DNA from: Xanthomonas sp. DAR 80977
GTDB lineage: Bacteria; Pseudomonadota; Gammaproteobacteria; Xanthomonadales; Xanthomonadaceae
NCBI RefSeq assembly: GCF_041240605.1
Contig: NZ_CP162487.1
Span: 4,161,001 to 4,225,000 of the forward strand
DNA: 64,000 bases
Direction: 5' to 3'
The position numbers and the translations under genes are program-made. Positions 16,381 through 35,204 of this stretch are shown here, piece after piece. Position 1 is the stretch's first letter. Each line of letters starts with the position of its first letter. The notes under the pieces are model-generated. The model saw only the letters and a list, made by a program, of their open reading frames with translations, was not told the origin of the DNA and did no database searches.

Positions 16381-17571
16381 TTACTTGATGATCTTGGCCA
16401 CCACGCCGGCGCCGACGGTACGGCCGCCTTCGCGGATCGCGAAACGCAGGCCTTCGTCCATCGCCACCGGGTTGATCAGCGTGACCACCATCTTCACGTT
16501 GTCGCCCGGCATCACCATCTCCACGCCTTCCGGCAGCTGGCACGCGCCAGTGATGTCGGTGGTGCGGAAGTAGAACTGCGGACGGTAGCCCTTGAAGAAC
16601 GGCGTGTGACGGCCGCCCTCGTCCTTCGACAGCACGTACACCTCGGCTTCGAACTCGGTGTGCGGCTTGATCGAACCCGGCTTGCACAGCACCTGGCCGC
16701 GCTCCACGTCGTCACGCTTGGTGCCGCGCAGCAGCAGGCCCGCGTTGTCGCCCGCCTGGCCCTGGTCCAGCAGCTTGCGGAACATTTCCACGCCGGTGAC
16801 CGTGGTCTTCTGCGTGGCACGGATGCCGACGATTTCGATTTCGTCGCCCACCTTGATCACGCCGCGCTCGATACGCCCGGTCACCACGGTGCCGCGGCCC
16901 GAGATCGAGAACACGTCTTCCACCGGCATCAGGAACGGCTTGTCCACGTCGCGCTGCGGCTCCGGGATGAACGAATCCAGCGCTTCCACCAGCTTCAGGA
17001 TCGACGGCACGCCGATCTCGCTCTGGTCGCCTTCCAGCGCCAGACGCGCCGAACCGTGGATGATCGGGGTATCGTCGCCCGGGAAGTCGTACTTGCTCAG
17101 CAGCTCGCGCACTTCCATCTCGACCAGCTCGAGCAGCTCGGCGTCGTCGACCATGTCGGCCTTGTTCAGGAACACCACGATGTGCGGCACGCCGACCTGG
17201 CGCGACAGCAGGATGTGCTCGCGGGTCTGCGGCATCGGGCCGTCCGCGGCCGAGCACACCAGGATCGCGCCGTCCATCTGCGCCGCACCGGTGATCATGT
17301 TCTTCACGTAGTCCGCGTGGCCCGGGCAATCGACGTGCGCGTAGTGGCGGCTCGGCGATTCGTACTCCACGTGCGCGGTCGAGATCGTGATGCCGCGCGC
17401 CTTCTCTTCCGGCGCCGCGTCGATCGCGTCGTACGCCTTGAACTCGCCGCCGAAGCGCTCTGCGCCGATCTTGGTCAGCGCCGCGGTCAGCGTGGTCTTG
17501 CCGTGGTCGACGTGACCGATGGTGCCGACGTTGACGTGCGGCTTGGTGCGCTCGAACTTACCCTTTGCCAT
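16381..17571 (-). CDS. tufA: Elongation factor Tu (copy A)
   Basis: The 396-residue GTPase delivers aminoacyl-tRNA to the ribosome. G1 is GHVDHGKTT (residues 19-27), followed by DCPGHADY and NKAD, then the two beta-barrel domains. The start at MAKGKFERTKPHVNVG is the family start. The longer frame adds 25 unrelated residues. It is the last gene of the str operon, 90 bp after fusA. The protein differs from the second copy at 33758-34948 only at residue 74 (Ser here, Asn there), as judged by eye. Confidence 0.97.
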   Translation of the reverse strand: MAKGKFERTKPHVNVGTIGHVDHGKTTLTAALTKIGAERFGGEFKAYDAIDAAPEEKARGITISTAHVEYESPSRHYAHVDCPGHADYVKNMITGAAQMDGAILVCSAADGPMPQTREHILLSRQVGVPHIVVFLNKADMVDDAELLELVEMEVRELLSKYDFPGDDTPIIHGSARLALEGDQSEIGVPSILKLVEALDSFIPEPQRDVDKPFLMPVEDVFSISGRGTVVTGRIERGVIKVGDEIEIVGIRATQKTTVTGVEMFRKLLDQGQAGDNAGLLLRGTKRDDVERGQVLCKPGSIKPHTEFEAEVYVLSKDEGGRHTPFFKGYRPQFYFRTTDITGACQLPEGVEMVMPGDNVKMVVTLINPVAMDEGLRFAIREGGRTVGAGVVAKIIK

Positions 17572-17661
17572 GGTGTGTTTACCTTCTAATTCGTAATGGG
17601 GGACAAGGGACCGGGATGCAGGACTGGCTGTGCCCGCGCCCCGCATCCCGTCTCGCTAATC

Positions 17662-19752
<2,091 letters not shown>

Positions 19753-19892
19753 AGGGAGCCTCTCAGAATTCTTGGATTGCGGATGGCCGAACGCCGCCTT
19801 GCGGCGGCCTTCGGATTTGTGCGGCGCTCGTCGGCGCAGCTAGCAGCACATATAGATAGTGCTGACGGGCCCTGTTTCCAAGGCCCGGAAGG

Positions 19893-20360
19893 TCACCAGC
19901 GGTAGTGCGCGAACGCCTTGTTCGCTTCCGCCATGCGGTGGGTTTCTTCACGCTTCTTGATGGCGCCACCACGGTTTTCCGAGGCGTCGACCAGCTCGGC
20001 CGCGAGCTTGCGCGGCATCGAGTTCTCGCCGCGCTTGCGCGCCGAGTCGATCAGCCAGCGCATGGCCAGCGCCATGCGACGGGAGGAACGCACCTCGACC
20101 GGCACCTGGTACGTGGCACCGCCGACGCGACGCGACTTGACTTCGACCGCCGGAGCGACGTTGTCCAGCGCCTTCTGCACCAGCTCGACCGCATTCGGGT
20201 TTTTCTCGCCGATGACGTCCATTGCGCCATAGACGATCTTTTCGGCGACCGACTTCTTGCCGCTCAGCATCACCATGTTGATGAAACGGGCGATGGTTTC
20301 GCTGCCGTGCTTGGGATCCGGCAGGACAGTGCGCTGCGGAGTAGAACCTTTACGAGACAT
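19893..20360 (-). CDS. rpsG: 30S ribosomal protein S7
   Basis: The 155-residue primary binder of the 16S 3' domain reads MSRKGSTPQRTVLPDPK and is rich in the KSRRVGGATYQVPVEVRSSRR signature. In E. coli S7 represses the str operon by binding between rpsL and rpsG. Here that gap is only 11 bp, so any such site must differ. Confidence 0.97.
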   Translation of the reverse strand: MSRKGSTPQRTVLPDPKHGSETIARFINMVMLSGKKSVAEKIVYGAMDVIGEKNPNAVELVQKALDNVAPAVEVKSRRVGGATYQVPVEVRSSRRMALAMRWLIDSARKRGENSMPRKLAAELVDASENRGGAIKKREETHRMAEANKAFAHYRW

Positions 20361-20371
20361 TGTGCTTTCCC

Positions 20372-20746
20372 TTAGCTCTTCGGACGCTTGGCGCCGTACT
20401 TGGAACGACCCTGGCGACGCTTGGCGACGCCGGCGGCATCGAGCGAACCGCGAACGGTGTGGTAGCGCACGCCCGGCAGATCCTTGACGCGACCGCCGCG
20501 GATCAGGACCACGGAGTGCTCCTGCAGGTTGTGGCCTTCGCCACCGATGTAGCTGATGACCTCTTCCTGGTTCGTCAGGCGCACCTTGGCGACCTTACGC
20601 AGGGCCGAGTTCGGCTTCTTCGGGGTGGTGGTGTACACGCGCGTGCAGACGCCACGGCGCTGCGGGCACTTGTCAAGCGCCGGGGAGGCGCTCTTGTAGG
20701 TGGTCGCCTGCCGCGGCTTGCGGACCAGCTGGTTGATCGTCGCCAT
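20372..20746 (-). CDS. rpsL: 30S ribosomal protein S12
   Basis: The 124-residue decoding-centre protein reads MATINQLVRKPRQATTYKS. The streptomycin-related positions K43 (TTTPKKPNS) and K88 (GGRVKDLPG) are the wild-type, sensitive residues. D89 is the usual methylthiolation site. It is the first gene of the str operon, below a strong promoter with a hairpin at the RNA 5' end. Confidence 0.97.
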   Translation of the reverse strand: MATINQLVRKPRQATTYKSASPALDKCPQRRGVCTRVYTTTPKKPNSALRKVAKVRLTNQEEVISYIGGEGHNLQEHSVVLIRGGRVKDLPGVRYHTVRGSLDAAGVAKRRQGRSKYGAKRPKS

Positions 20747-20796
20747 CAGTGGATTCTTCTGATTGAGGCCGTGGGGCCTGGATGCGTGAAAACGAA

Positions 20797-20819
20797 GGCA
20801 GGCCGAAGGACGGCCTGCC
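20797..20819 (-). promoter_or_regulatory. 5'-terminal hairpin of the rpsL transcript
   Basis: On the minus strand GGCAGGCC-GTCCTTC-GGCCTGCC is an 8-bp perfect stem beginning within a few bases of the expected start point, followed by TTCGTTTT. The same 5' stem strand opens the rpsJ leader. Confidence 0.65.
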
Positions 20820-20829
20820 GAGACAGGAA

Positions 20830-20859
20830 AGTATAGCGGGCAAGTAAAAGCTCCGTCAA
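20830..20859 (-). promoter_or_regulatory. Promoter of the str operon
   Basis: TTGACG (20854-20859) and TATACT (20830-20835) are separated by 18 bp on the minus strand. This is a near-consensus sigma-70 promoter located 84 bp before rpsL. Confidence 0.82.
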
Positions 20860-20941
20860 CTCAACGGAAACTTAACTTGCTGGTCCATCCCGGACCGGAA
20901 CACGGGGCGCGTCCGCTGCGCCCCCTTTCGCCTGGAACGAC

Positions 20942-20961
20942 CGGCCCCGCGCACGGGGCCG
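20942..20961 (-). terminator. Possible terminator after rpoC
   Basis: CGGCCCCG-TGCG-CGGGGCCG forms an 8-bp perfect stem 6 bp after the rpoC stop. A second GC-rich dyad (GGGGCGC/GCGCCCC) follows near 20905. The T-run is weak (GTCGTTCC), so termination is plausible but not certain. Confidence 0.5.
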
Positions 20962-20967
20962 ACCGGC

Positions 20968-25185
<4,218 letters not shown>

Positions 25186-25240
25186 GGTGTTTCTCCGAAA
25201 GGAGGAATACGTGTCGATGGGCTGTCAGAGCGCTGCGGCG

Positions 25241-25266
25241 GCGCGGATGCCGTTGGGCATCCGCGC
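25241..25266 (-). other. rpoB-rpoC intercistronic hairpin
   Basis: GCGCGGATGCC-CAAC-GGCATCCGCGC is an 11-bp perfect stem starting 8 bp after the rpoB stop, with no T-run behind it. It may protect rpoB mRNA 3' ends or act as a processing or pausing site. Confidence 0.6.
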
Positions 25267-25274
25267 CTGCACGA

Positions 25275-29426
<4,152 letters not shown>

Positions 29427-29486
29427 GAGGTATCACCTTGGCTGTGCGGGCCGCGCGTCCGCGGCCCTGAGTGAACATAAATTGTC

Positions 29487-29544
29487 AGTTGGAAGTCGCT
29501 GGTATTGCCGGCACCAGCACGCCTTCTCCCGCTACTTCCAACTA
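29487..29544. repeat. Inverted repeat AGTTGGAAGT/ACTTCCAACT
   Basis: Two perfect 10-bp arms lie 38 bp apart in the rplL-rpoB gap, 60-118 bp before the rpoB start. With the neighbouring repeat it fills most of the gap. It may be a second small repeat family. Confidence 0.6.
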
Positions 29545-29560
29545 CCAACTCGGTAAGGCC

Positions 29561-29638
29561 GAGATTGGGGATGACGGGATTCGGGATGGGCTAAACCAGC
29601 GCCATCGAATCCCTAATGCCGAATCTCAAATCCCGGCT
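29561..29638. repeat. GATTCGGGATTGGGG-type inverted repeat (rplL-rpoB gap)
   Basis: The left arm CGAGATTGGGGATGACGGGA and the right arm with TGCCGAATCTCAAATCCCGG are inverted relatives of the element at 37994-38072. It lies between rplL and rpoB. Confidence 0.7.
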
Positions 29639-29655
29639 TTGCAACAACGGCCAAA

Positions 29656-29679
29656 GGCCGGGGACTTGCGTCCCCAGCC
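29656..29679 (-). promoter_or_regulatory. Hairpin after rplL, candidate attenuator
   Basis: GGCTGGGGAC-GCAA-GTCCCCGGCC forms a 10-bp stem (one G-T) with a GNRA tetraloop, about 40 bp after the rplL stop. In E. coli a partial terminator in this gap lowers rpoBC expression relative to the ribosomal genes. No strong T-run is seen here. Confidence 0.5.
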
Positions 29680-29720
29680 TTCGATGCATCACCTGACACG
29701 CTGGCGATGCAAGATGCCGA

Positions 29721-30092
29721 TTACTTGATTTCGACGGTCGCGCCGGCGGCCTCGAGATCCTTCTTGAACTTCTCGGAATCTTCCTTCGACACGGCTTCCT
29801 TGACGGTCTGCGGAGCACCTTCGACCAGGTCCTTCGCTTCCTTCAGGCCGAGGCCGGTGATGGCGCGGACGGCCTTGATGACTTCGACCTTCTTCTCGCC
29901 GACAGCCTTCAGGATGACGTTGAACTCGGTCTGCTCTTCGACCGGTGCGGCGGCGGCGGCCGGACCGGCAGCGGCGACCGGGGCGGCGGCGGAGACGCCA
30001 AACTTCTCTTCGATGGCCTTGACCAGCTCCATCACTTCCATGAGGGACTTTTCGGCGATTGCGTCGACGATCTGTTCGTTAGACAGGGACAT
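29721..30092 (-). CDS. rplL: 50S ribosomal protein L7/L12
   Basis: The 123-residue acidic stalk protein has an N-terminal dimerisation helix (MSLSNEQIVDAIAEKSLMEV), an Ala/Pro-rich hinge (PVAAAGPAAAAAPVEE) and the C-terminal factor-binding domain (FNVILKAVGEKKVEVIKAVR). It is present in several copies per ribosome and recruits translation GTPases. It follows rplJ by 63 bp. Confidence 0.97.
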   Translation of the reverse strand: MSLSNEQIVDAIAEKSLMEVMELVKAIEEKFGVSAAAPVAAAGPAAAAAPVEEQTEFNVILKAVGEKKVEVIKAVRAITGLGLKEAKDLVEGAPQTVKEAVSKEDSEKFKKDLEAAGATVEIK

Positions 30093-30155
30093 TGTGATTA
30101 CCTTTGGAATTTTTTCTGGATGAGGTTCTAGTGAACCGTTTCAGGTGTCGCGAAC

Positions 30156-30695
30156 TTAAGCCGTTTCGGCCGGGGCTTCTTCCGCTGCGGCGGGGGCTTC
30201 TTCGCCACCACCGAGCTTGTCGCCCACTGCCTTGACCGCGCGGGCGAACATGCTCGCCGGCTCGGCGAGGACACGTGCCAGCATGGCCAGCGCCTGCTCG
30301 CGGGTCGGCAGCGATGCCAGCACCTCGAGGTGAGCGGCCGGATACAGCTGGCCTCCCACGGACACGACCTTGGCCTGCAGCTTGTCGTTACCCTTGGCGA
30401 ATTCCTTGATCAGACGACCGGCAGCGCCGGGTTCTTCCGTCGAGAACGCATACAGCAGCGGACCGACCAGCGCGTCCTGGACGCACTCGTATTCGGTACC
30501 GGCAACGGCACGCGAGGCCAGGGTGTTCTTGACAACACGCAAGTACACACCGGTTTCGCGCGCCTTCTTGCGCATCGCGGTCAGCTGGGCGACCGTGATG
30601 CCGGCGTACTCGGCAGCAACCAAGGAGTGAGCCTTCGCGGCAACGTCTGCCAGTTCGGCGACGACTTCTTGCTTCTGGGACAGATTGAGAGCCAT
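30156..30695 (-). CDS. rplJ: 50S ribosomal protein L10
   Basis: The 179-residue stalk base protein binds L7/L12 dimers through its C-terminal helix and starts MALNLSQKQEVVAELADVAAK. The Ala/Glu-rich tail (GGGEEAPAAAEEAPAETA) is characteristic. The preceding 487-bp gap is the expected place for L10 autoregulation. Confidence 0.97.
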   Translation of the reverse strand: MALNLSQKQEVVAELADVAAKAHSLVAAEYAGITVAQLTAMRKKARETGVYLRVVKNTLASRAVAGTEYECVQDALVGPLLYAFSTEEPGAAGRLIKEFAKGNDKLQAKVVSVGGQLYPAAHLEVLASLPTREQALAMLARVLAEPASMFARAVKAVGDKLGGGEEAPAAAEEAPAETA

Positions 30696-31182
30696 TGCAC
30701 TCCTCCGTTAAAGCAGAGAGTCGGGATTGGTGATTCGGGATTCGTCAGGAGCGATACCGCCGCTCTTGCCAATCCCCGATCGCGAATCGCGAATCCCCGC
30801 TTCAAACAAACTCCGCTTGCGGCTCCTGCCGCTTGCGGTCCTGGGCGGCCTCCATCCTGGATGCCGGGGACGCCGAATGGCATCCCAGTTGGTGGCCGTT
30901 CCAGACCTGGAGTGAGCGCGTCCGGGAAACCCCGGACTGGCCTGAACCAGAAAAACTCCAGAAAGGCGGCACCATCTACGCCGGCGCGTCCCCGAGGGGA
31001 CTGGATTAAGCGATCCCGCTGTACCGACGGCGACTCCTTGCCATATCGAGCTTCCGTGCCCGTCGTCGGTATGCGCCGACCGCGCCTGCGGTCTTTGACG
31101 GCTTCGCTCCGGGTTGCCCCTCGGCGACGCCTTCAAAAGGTGGAACCGGCGGCGCCCCTCGCGGAGCGCCGCCGTGTTGCGA
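30696..31182 (-). promoter_or_regulatory. rplA-rplJ intercistronic region with L10-leader candidate
   Basis: This 487-bp stretch has no supported gene. In the minus direction it contains a strong stem just after rplA (31147-31174, CGGCGGCGC and GCGCCGCCG arms), several short GC dyads, and an inverted repeat element next to rplJ. In many bacteria this leader binds L10-L7/L12 to repress rplJL. I cannot confirm the fold. Confidence 0.4.
30718..30800. repeat. GATTCGGGATTGGGG-type inverted repeat (before rplJ)
   Basis: The left arm (TCGGGATTGGTGATTCGGGA) and the right arm (CCAATCCCCGATCGCGAATC) face each other around a 20-25 bp centre. It abuts the rplJ ribosome site, so it lies within the rplJ leader. 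Confidence 0.7.
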
Positions 31183-31881
31183 TTACTTCAGGGACAGCGA
31201 CGCCTGATCGACGGTGACGCCCGGACCCATGGTCGAGCTCACCGAGATCTTCTGCAGGTAGGTGCCCTTCGAGGTCGCCGGCTTGGCCTTGACCAGGTCC
31301 AGCAGCAGCGCCTGCAGATTGTTCTTCAGCGCGTCGTCTTCGAAGCTGGCCTTGCCGATGGTGCAGTGGATGATGCCGGCCTTGTCGGTGCGGTAGCGCA
31401 CCTGGCCCGACTTGGCGTTCTTCACCGCTTCGGCCGGATTGGCCGACACGGTACCAACCTTCGGGTTCGGCATCAGGCCGCGCGGGCCCAGCAGCGTGCC
31501 CAGCTTGCCGACGACGCGCATCGCGTCCGGGGTGGCGATGACCACGTCGTAGTTCAGGTCGCCGGCCTGCATCTTCTCGGCCAGGTCGTCCATGCCGACG
31601 GCTTCGGCGCCAGCGGCCAGGGCTTCGTCAGCCTTGGCGCCGGCCGGGGCGAACACGGCCACGCGCACGCTCTTGCCGGTACCGGCCGGCAGCACGGTGG
31701 AACCGCGCACCTGCTGGTCGGACTTCTTGGCATCCACGCCCAGGCGCACGGCCACGTCGACGGCTTCGACGAACTTGGCCTTGCTGGTGGACTTGATGAT
31801 CTTCAGCGCTTCGTCGATCGAATACGCCTTGCCCGGCTGCACGGCAGCACGGATCGCTTTCTGTCGCTTGGTCTGTGCCAT
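31183..31881 (-). CDS. rplA: 50S ribosomal protein L1
   Basis: The 232-residue L1-stalk protein has the GPRGLMPNPKVGTVS signature and reads MAQTKRQKAIRAAVQPGKAY. It moves E-site tRNA and, in E. coli, represses rplK-rplA translation by binding the leader. It lies 3 bp after rplK, so the two are translationally coupled. Confidence 0.97.
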   Translation of the reverse strand: MAQTKRQKAIRAAVQPGKAYSIDEALKIIKSTSKAKFVEAVDVAVRLGVDAKKSDQQVRGSTVLPAGTGKSVRVAVFAPAGAKADEALAAGAEAVGMDDLAEKMQAGDLNYDVVIATPDAMRVVGKLGTLLGPRGLMPNPKVGTVSANPAEAVKNAKSGQVRYRTDKAGIIHCTIGKASFEDDALKNNLQALLLDLVKAKPATSKGTYLQKISVSSTMGPGVTVDQASLSLK

Positions 31882-31884
31882 CGC

Positions 31885-32313
31885 TTAACCCTCCACCGTC
31901 AGGCCCATGCTGCGGGCGGAACCCGCAATCGTACGCACCGCCGCTTCCAGCTCGGCTGCAGTCAGGTCGGCTTCCTTCGCCTTGGCGATCTCTTCGAGCT
32001 GCTTGCGGGTGACCTTGCCCACCTTCTCGGTGTTCGGGCGCTTGGAGCCGGAGGTGACGCCGGCCGCCTTCTTCAGCAGCACGCTGGCCGGGGTGCTCTT
32101 GGTGATGAAGGTGAAGGTACGGTCCGAATAGGCCGTGATGATGACCGGAGTAGGCAGGCCCGGCTCCAGCTTCTGCGTGGCGGCATTGAACGCCTTGCAG
32201 AATTCCATGATGTTCAGGCCGCGCTGACCCAGCGCAGGACCGACCGGCGGCGAGGGGTTGGCCTGACCGGCCTTCACCTGCAGCTTGATGTAACCGACTA
32301 CTTTCTTTGCCAT
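31885..32313 (-). CDS. rplK: 50S ribosomal protein L11
   Basis: The 142-residue protein of the GTPase-associated centre reads MAKKVVGYIKLQVKAGQANP and has the PPVGPALGQRGLNIMEFCKAFN thiostrepton-region block. It is needed for RelA activation in the stringent response. It is the first gene of the rplKAJL-rpoBC transcript, 146 bp below a -10 element with a GC-rich discriminator. Confidence 0.97.
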   Translation of the reverse strand: MAKKVVGYIKLQVKAGQANPSPPVGPALGQRGLNIMEFCKAFNAATQKLEPGLPTPVIITAYSDRTFTFITKSTPASVLLKKAAGVTSGSKRPNTEKVGKVTRKQLEEIAKAKEADLTAAELEAAVRTIAGSARSMGLTVEG

Positions 32314-32405
32314 TTTAGTGTCTCCGGGTGCTAGCGCCCAAACCGCAGGCTCCCCATCGCGACGGGAAAATCACGTGTCCCGCCATCACGTTTGAAGTGC
32401 GCAGA

Positions 32406-32451
32406 AAGCCGCCTCGCGGCGGCTTCCGGTCCTGCCAGGCGACAAGCCTGG
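32406..32451 (-). promoter_or_regulatory. Two hairpins in the rplK leader
   Basis: Below the promoter the minus strand folds as CCAGGC-TTGTC-GCCTGG (32435-32451) and then AAGCCGCC-GCGA-GGCGGCTT (32406-32425), followed by TCTGC. The second could also act as a terminator for secE-nusG. The leader is where L1 acts in E. coli. Confidence 0.5.
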
Positions 32452-32465
32452 ACAGCGAGCCGCGC

Positions 32466-32475
32466 AGTATAGCAG
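32466..32475 (-). promoter_or_regulatory. Promoter of the rplK operon (extended -10)
   Basis: The minus strand reads CTGCTATACT, a TATACT hexamer (32466-32471) preceded by TGC. The next 10 bases, GCGCGGCTCG, are identical to those after the S10 P1 -10 element. No good -35 is seen. Confidence 0.6.
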
Positions 32476-32512
32476 AGATTCTGGCGTCCGGCGCAGCCGC
32501 GCCGGCGCGGGC

Positions 32513-33070
32513 TCAGGCCTTCTCGACCTGGCCGAATTCCAGCTCCACCGGGGTGGAACGGCCGAAGATCAGCACCGCCACGCGCAGGCGGCTCTTCTCG
32601 TAGTTCACTTCCTCGACCACGCCGTTGAAGTCGTTGAACGGACCGTCGGTGACGCGGACCATCTGGCCCGGCTCGAACAGCACCTTCGGACGCGGCTTCT
32701 CCACGCCATCCTGAACGCGCTGCAGGATCGCATCGGCCTCCTCGTCGCGGATCGGCAGCGGGCGGTCGGCGGTGCCGCCGATGAAACCCATCACCTTCGG
32801 GGTTTCCTTGACCAGGTGCCAGCTTTCGTTGTCGATGCGCGGGATGCCGCCTTCCTCGTGGGTCTCGATCTGCACCAGCACGTAGCCCGGGAAGAACTTG
32901 CGCTCGGAACGGCGCTTCTGGCCGGAGCGCATCTCGATCACTTCCTCGGTCGGCACCAGCACGTCGCCGAAGCGCTCCTGCATCTCGTCACGCACAATGC
33001 GGTCGCGCAGCGCTTGCGCCACGGACTTCTCGAAGCCTGAATAGGCGTGAACGACATACCAACGCTTCAC
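32513..33070 (-). CDS. nusG: Transcription termination/antitermination factor NusG
   Basis: The 185-residue factor has the NGN domain (MKRWYVVHAYSGFEKSVAQAL) that binds the polymerase clamp and a C-terminal KOW domain (PGQMVRVTDGPFNDFNGVVE) that contacts Rho or S10. It lies 13 bp after secE, the usual pair. Confidence 0.97.
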   Translation of the reverse strand: MKRWYVVHAYSGFEKSVAQALRDRIVRDEMQERFGDVLVPTEEVIEMRSGQKRRSERKFFPGYVLVQIETHEEGGIPRIDNESWHLVKETPKVMGFIGGTADRPLPIRDEEADAILQRVQDGVEKPRPKVLFEPGQMVRVTDGPFNDFNGVVEEVNYEKSRLRVAVLIFGRSTPVELEFGQVEKA

Positions 33071-33083
33071 TGCTGCATTCTCC

Positions 33084-33497
33084 TCAACGACTCACGAACC
33101 ACTGCATCAGCTTCTGGATCAGGAAATCGAACCCACCCAGCAGCAGACTCAGAATGATCACCACCACGATCACGACCCAGGTGGTGCGAATCGCTTCCTG
33201 ACGCGTCGGCCAGACCACCTTGCGCAGCTCGAACCGGGACTCGGACACGAACTCGCGGGACTCGCGCCCCTTGGCGGTCAGCAGGAACACCGCCGCGGCC
33301 GCAACCAGGCCGACGATGACCGCCAGGCCACGCAGCGGACCGGACCAGCTCCCCAACTGCGTCGCACGACTCGGCTCGCCGAACCAGAACCAGACAAACA
33401 GGCCGGCGACCACCAGCAATGCAGCGATGACGTACTTGACGATATCGCCGCCCGAGGAAGCGGGGGTGCCTTTGGAATGTTCGATCTTGCTGTTCAT
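33084..33497 (-). CDS. secE: Preprotein translocase subunit SecE
   Basis: The 137-residue, three-segment form is typical of gammaproteobacteria. Two extra N-terminal membrane helices precede the essential amphipathic and membrane helix (FRKVVWPTRQEA-type motif, here LRKVVWPTRQEAIRTTWVV). It clamps SecY. It is paired with nusG below tRNA-Trp. Confidence 0.95.
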   Translation of the reverse strand: MNSKIEHSKGTPASSGGDIVKYVIAALLVVAGLFVWFWFGEPSRATQLGSWSGPLRGLAVIVGLVAAAAVFLLTAKGRESREFVSESRFELRKVVWPTRQEAIRTTWVVIVVVIILSLLLGGFDFLIQKLMQWFVSR

Positions 33498-33547
33498 CCG
33501 ACTCTTGCGGCTATGCGACCAAGGTCACTGGATAGGGATCGGCAGAT

Positions 33548-33623
<76 letters not shown>

Positions 33624-33727
33624 GTAGTAAGAACGACTGCACTTCCCTTAGACGGCGAAGGCGGACCGAAGGTTCCGGCCCGCCCTTCGCTGAACCCGAC
33701 GGCCGAAGCCGCCTGCACATCGTCAAA

Positions 33728-33751
33728 CTCCGGCGACCGAGGTCGCCGGAG
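33728..33751 (-). terminator. Terminator-like hairpin after tufB
   Basis: CTCCGGCGACC-TC-GGTCGCCGGAG is an 11-bp perfect inverted repeat 6 bp after the tufB stop, followed by TTTG. It probably ends or attenuates the tRNA-tufB transcript. Confidence 0.65.
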
Positions 33752-33757
33752 CGGGCA

Positions 33758-34948
33758 TTACTTGATGATCTTGGCCACCACGCCGGCGCCGACGGTGCGG
33801 CCGCCTTCGCGGATCGCGAAACGCAGGCCTTCGTCCATCGCCACCGGGTTGATCAGCGTGACCACCATCTTCACGTTGTCGCCCGGCATCACCATCTCCA
33901 CGCCTTCCGGCAGCTGGCACGCGCCAGTGATGTCGGTGGTGCGGAAGTAGAACTGCGGACGGTAGCCCTTGAAGAACGGCGTGTGACGGCCGCCCTCGTC
34001 CTTCGACAGCACGTACACCTCGGCTTCGAACTCGGTGTGCGGCTTGATCGAACCCGGCTTGCACAGCACCTGGCCGCGCTCCACGTCGTCACGCTTGGTG
34101 CCGCGCAGCAGCAGACCCGCGTTGTCGCCCGCCTGGCCCTGGTCCAGCAGCTTGCGGAACATTTCCACGCCCGTGACCGTGGTCTTCTGCGTGGCGCGGA
34201 TACCGACGATTTCGATTTCGTCGCCCACCTTGATCACGCCGCGCTCGATACGCCCGGTCACCACGGTGCCGCGGCCCGAGATCGAGAACACGTCTTCCAC
34301 CGGCATCAGGAACGGCTTGTCCACGTCGCGCTGCGGCTCCGGGATGAACGAATCCAGCGCTTCCACCAGCTTCAGGATCGACGGCACGCCGATCTCGCTC
34401 TGGTCGCCTTCCAGCGCCAGACGCGCCGAACCGTGGATGATCGGGGTGTCGTCGCCCGGGAAGTCGTACTTGCTCAGCAGCTCGCGCACTTCCATCTCGA
34501 CCAGCTCGAGCAGCTCGGCGTCGTCGACCATGTCGGCCTTGTTCAGGAACACCACGATGTGCGGCACGCCGACCTGGCGCGACAGCAGGATGTGCTCGCG
34601 GGTCTGCGGCATCGGGCCGTCCGCGGCCGAGCACACCAGGATCGCGCCGTCCATCTGCGCCGCACCGGTGATCATGTTCTTCACGTAGTCCGCGTGGCCC
34701 GGGCAATCGACGTGCGCATAGTGGCGGTTCGGCGATTCGTACTCCACGTGCGCGGTCGAGATCGTGATGCCGCGCGCCTTCTCTTCCGGCGCCGCGTCGA
34801 TCGCGTCGTACGCCTTGAACTCGCCGCCGAAGCGCTCTGCGCCGATCTTGGTCAGCGCCGCGGTCAGCGTGGTCTTGCCGTGGTCGACGTGACCGATGGT
34901 GCCGACGTTGACGTGCGGCTTGGTGCGCTCGAACTTACCCTTGGCCAT
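33758..34948 (-). CDS. tufB: Elongation factor Tu (copy B)
   Basis: This second 396-residue EF-Tu gene is almost identical in DNA to the copy at 16381-17571. The only protein difference I find is Asn instead of Ser at residue 74. It lies directly below tRNA-Tyr, tRNA-Gly and tRNA-Thr, the conserved tRNA-tufB transcription unit. The start at MAKGKFERTKPHVN is the family start, with a longer frame rejected. Confidence 0.97.
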   Translation of the reverse strand: MAKGKFERTKPHVNVGTIGHVDHGKTTLTAALTKIGAERFGGEFKAYDAIDAAPEEKARGITISTAHVEYESPNRHYAHVDCPGHADYVKNMITGAAQMDGAILVCSAADGPMPQTREHILLSRQVGVPHIVVFLNKADMVDDAELLELVEMEVRELLSKYDFPGDDTPIIHGSARLALEGDQSEIGVPSILKLVEALDSFIPEPQRDVDKPFLMPVEDVFSISGRGTVVTGRIERGVIKVGDEIEIVGIRATQKTTVTGVEMFRKLLDQGQAGDNAGLLLRGTKRDDVERGQVLCKPGSIKPHTEFEAEVYVLSKDEGGRHTPFFKGYRPQFYFRTTDITGACQLPEGVEMVMPGDNVKMVVTLINPVAMDEGLRFAIREGGRTVGAGVVAKIIK

Positions 34949-34992
34949 GGCTGCTTCTTCTCGGTGATCGTAGAAAGATTTGAGACTGAATA

Positions 34993-35068
34993 TGGTGCTC
35001 ACGAAAGGAATCGAACCTTCGACCTCCTCCTTACCAAGGAGGTGCTCTACCGACTGAGCTACGTGAGC
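34993..35068 (-). tRNA. tRNA-Thr (anticodon GGT)
   Basis: The 76-nt cloverleaf has acceptor GCTCACG/CGTGAGC, discriminator A and an encoded CCA. The anticodon loop CTTGGTAA presents GGT. It is the last tRNA before tufB. Confidence 0.97.
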
Positions 35069-35098
35069 GTTGTTCTATTGTGACACAAGCGCGTTCAA

Positions 35099-35172
35099 TG
35101 GAGCGGGAGACGGGAATCGAACCCGCACCATCAGCTTGGAAGGCTGAGGTTCTACCGTTGAACTACTCCCGC
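35099..35172 (-). tRNA. tRNA-Gly (anticodon TCC)
   Basis: The 74-nt cloverleaf has acceptor GCGGGAG/CTCCCGC, discriminator T and an encoded CCA. The anticodon stem is TCAGC/GCTGA with loop CTTCCAA, giving TCC. Confidence 0.97.
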
Positions 35173-35204
35173 TACGGGATGTCGCACTGCCACAACAAAA
35201 AAAC

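Noticed and set aside
33728..33751. Possible CRISPR or att-like dyad after tufB
   Set aside because: It is a single perfect hairpin at the end of a gene followed by TTTG, best explained as a terminator. No repeat-spacer array exists anywhere in the window.
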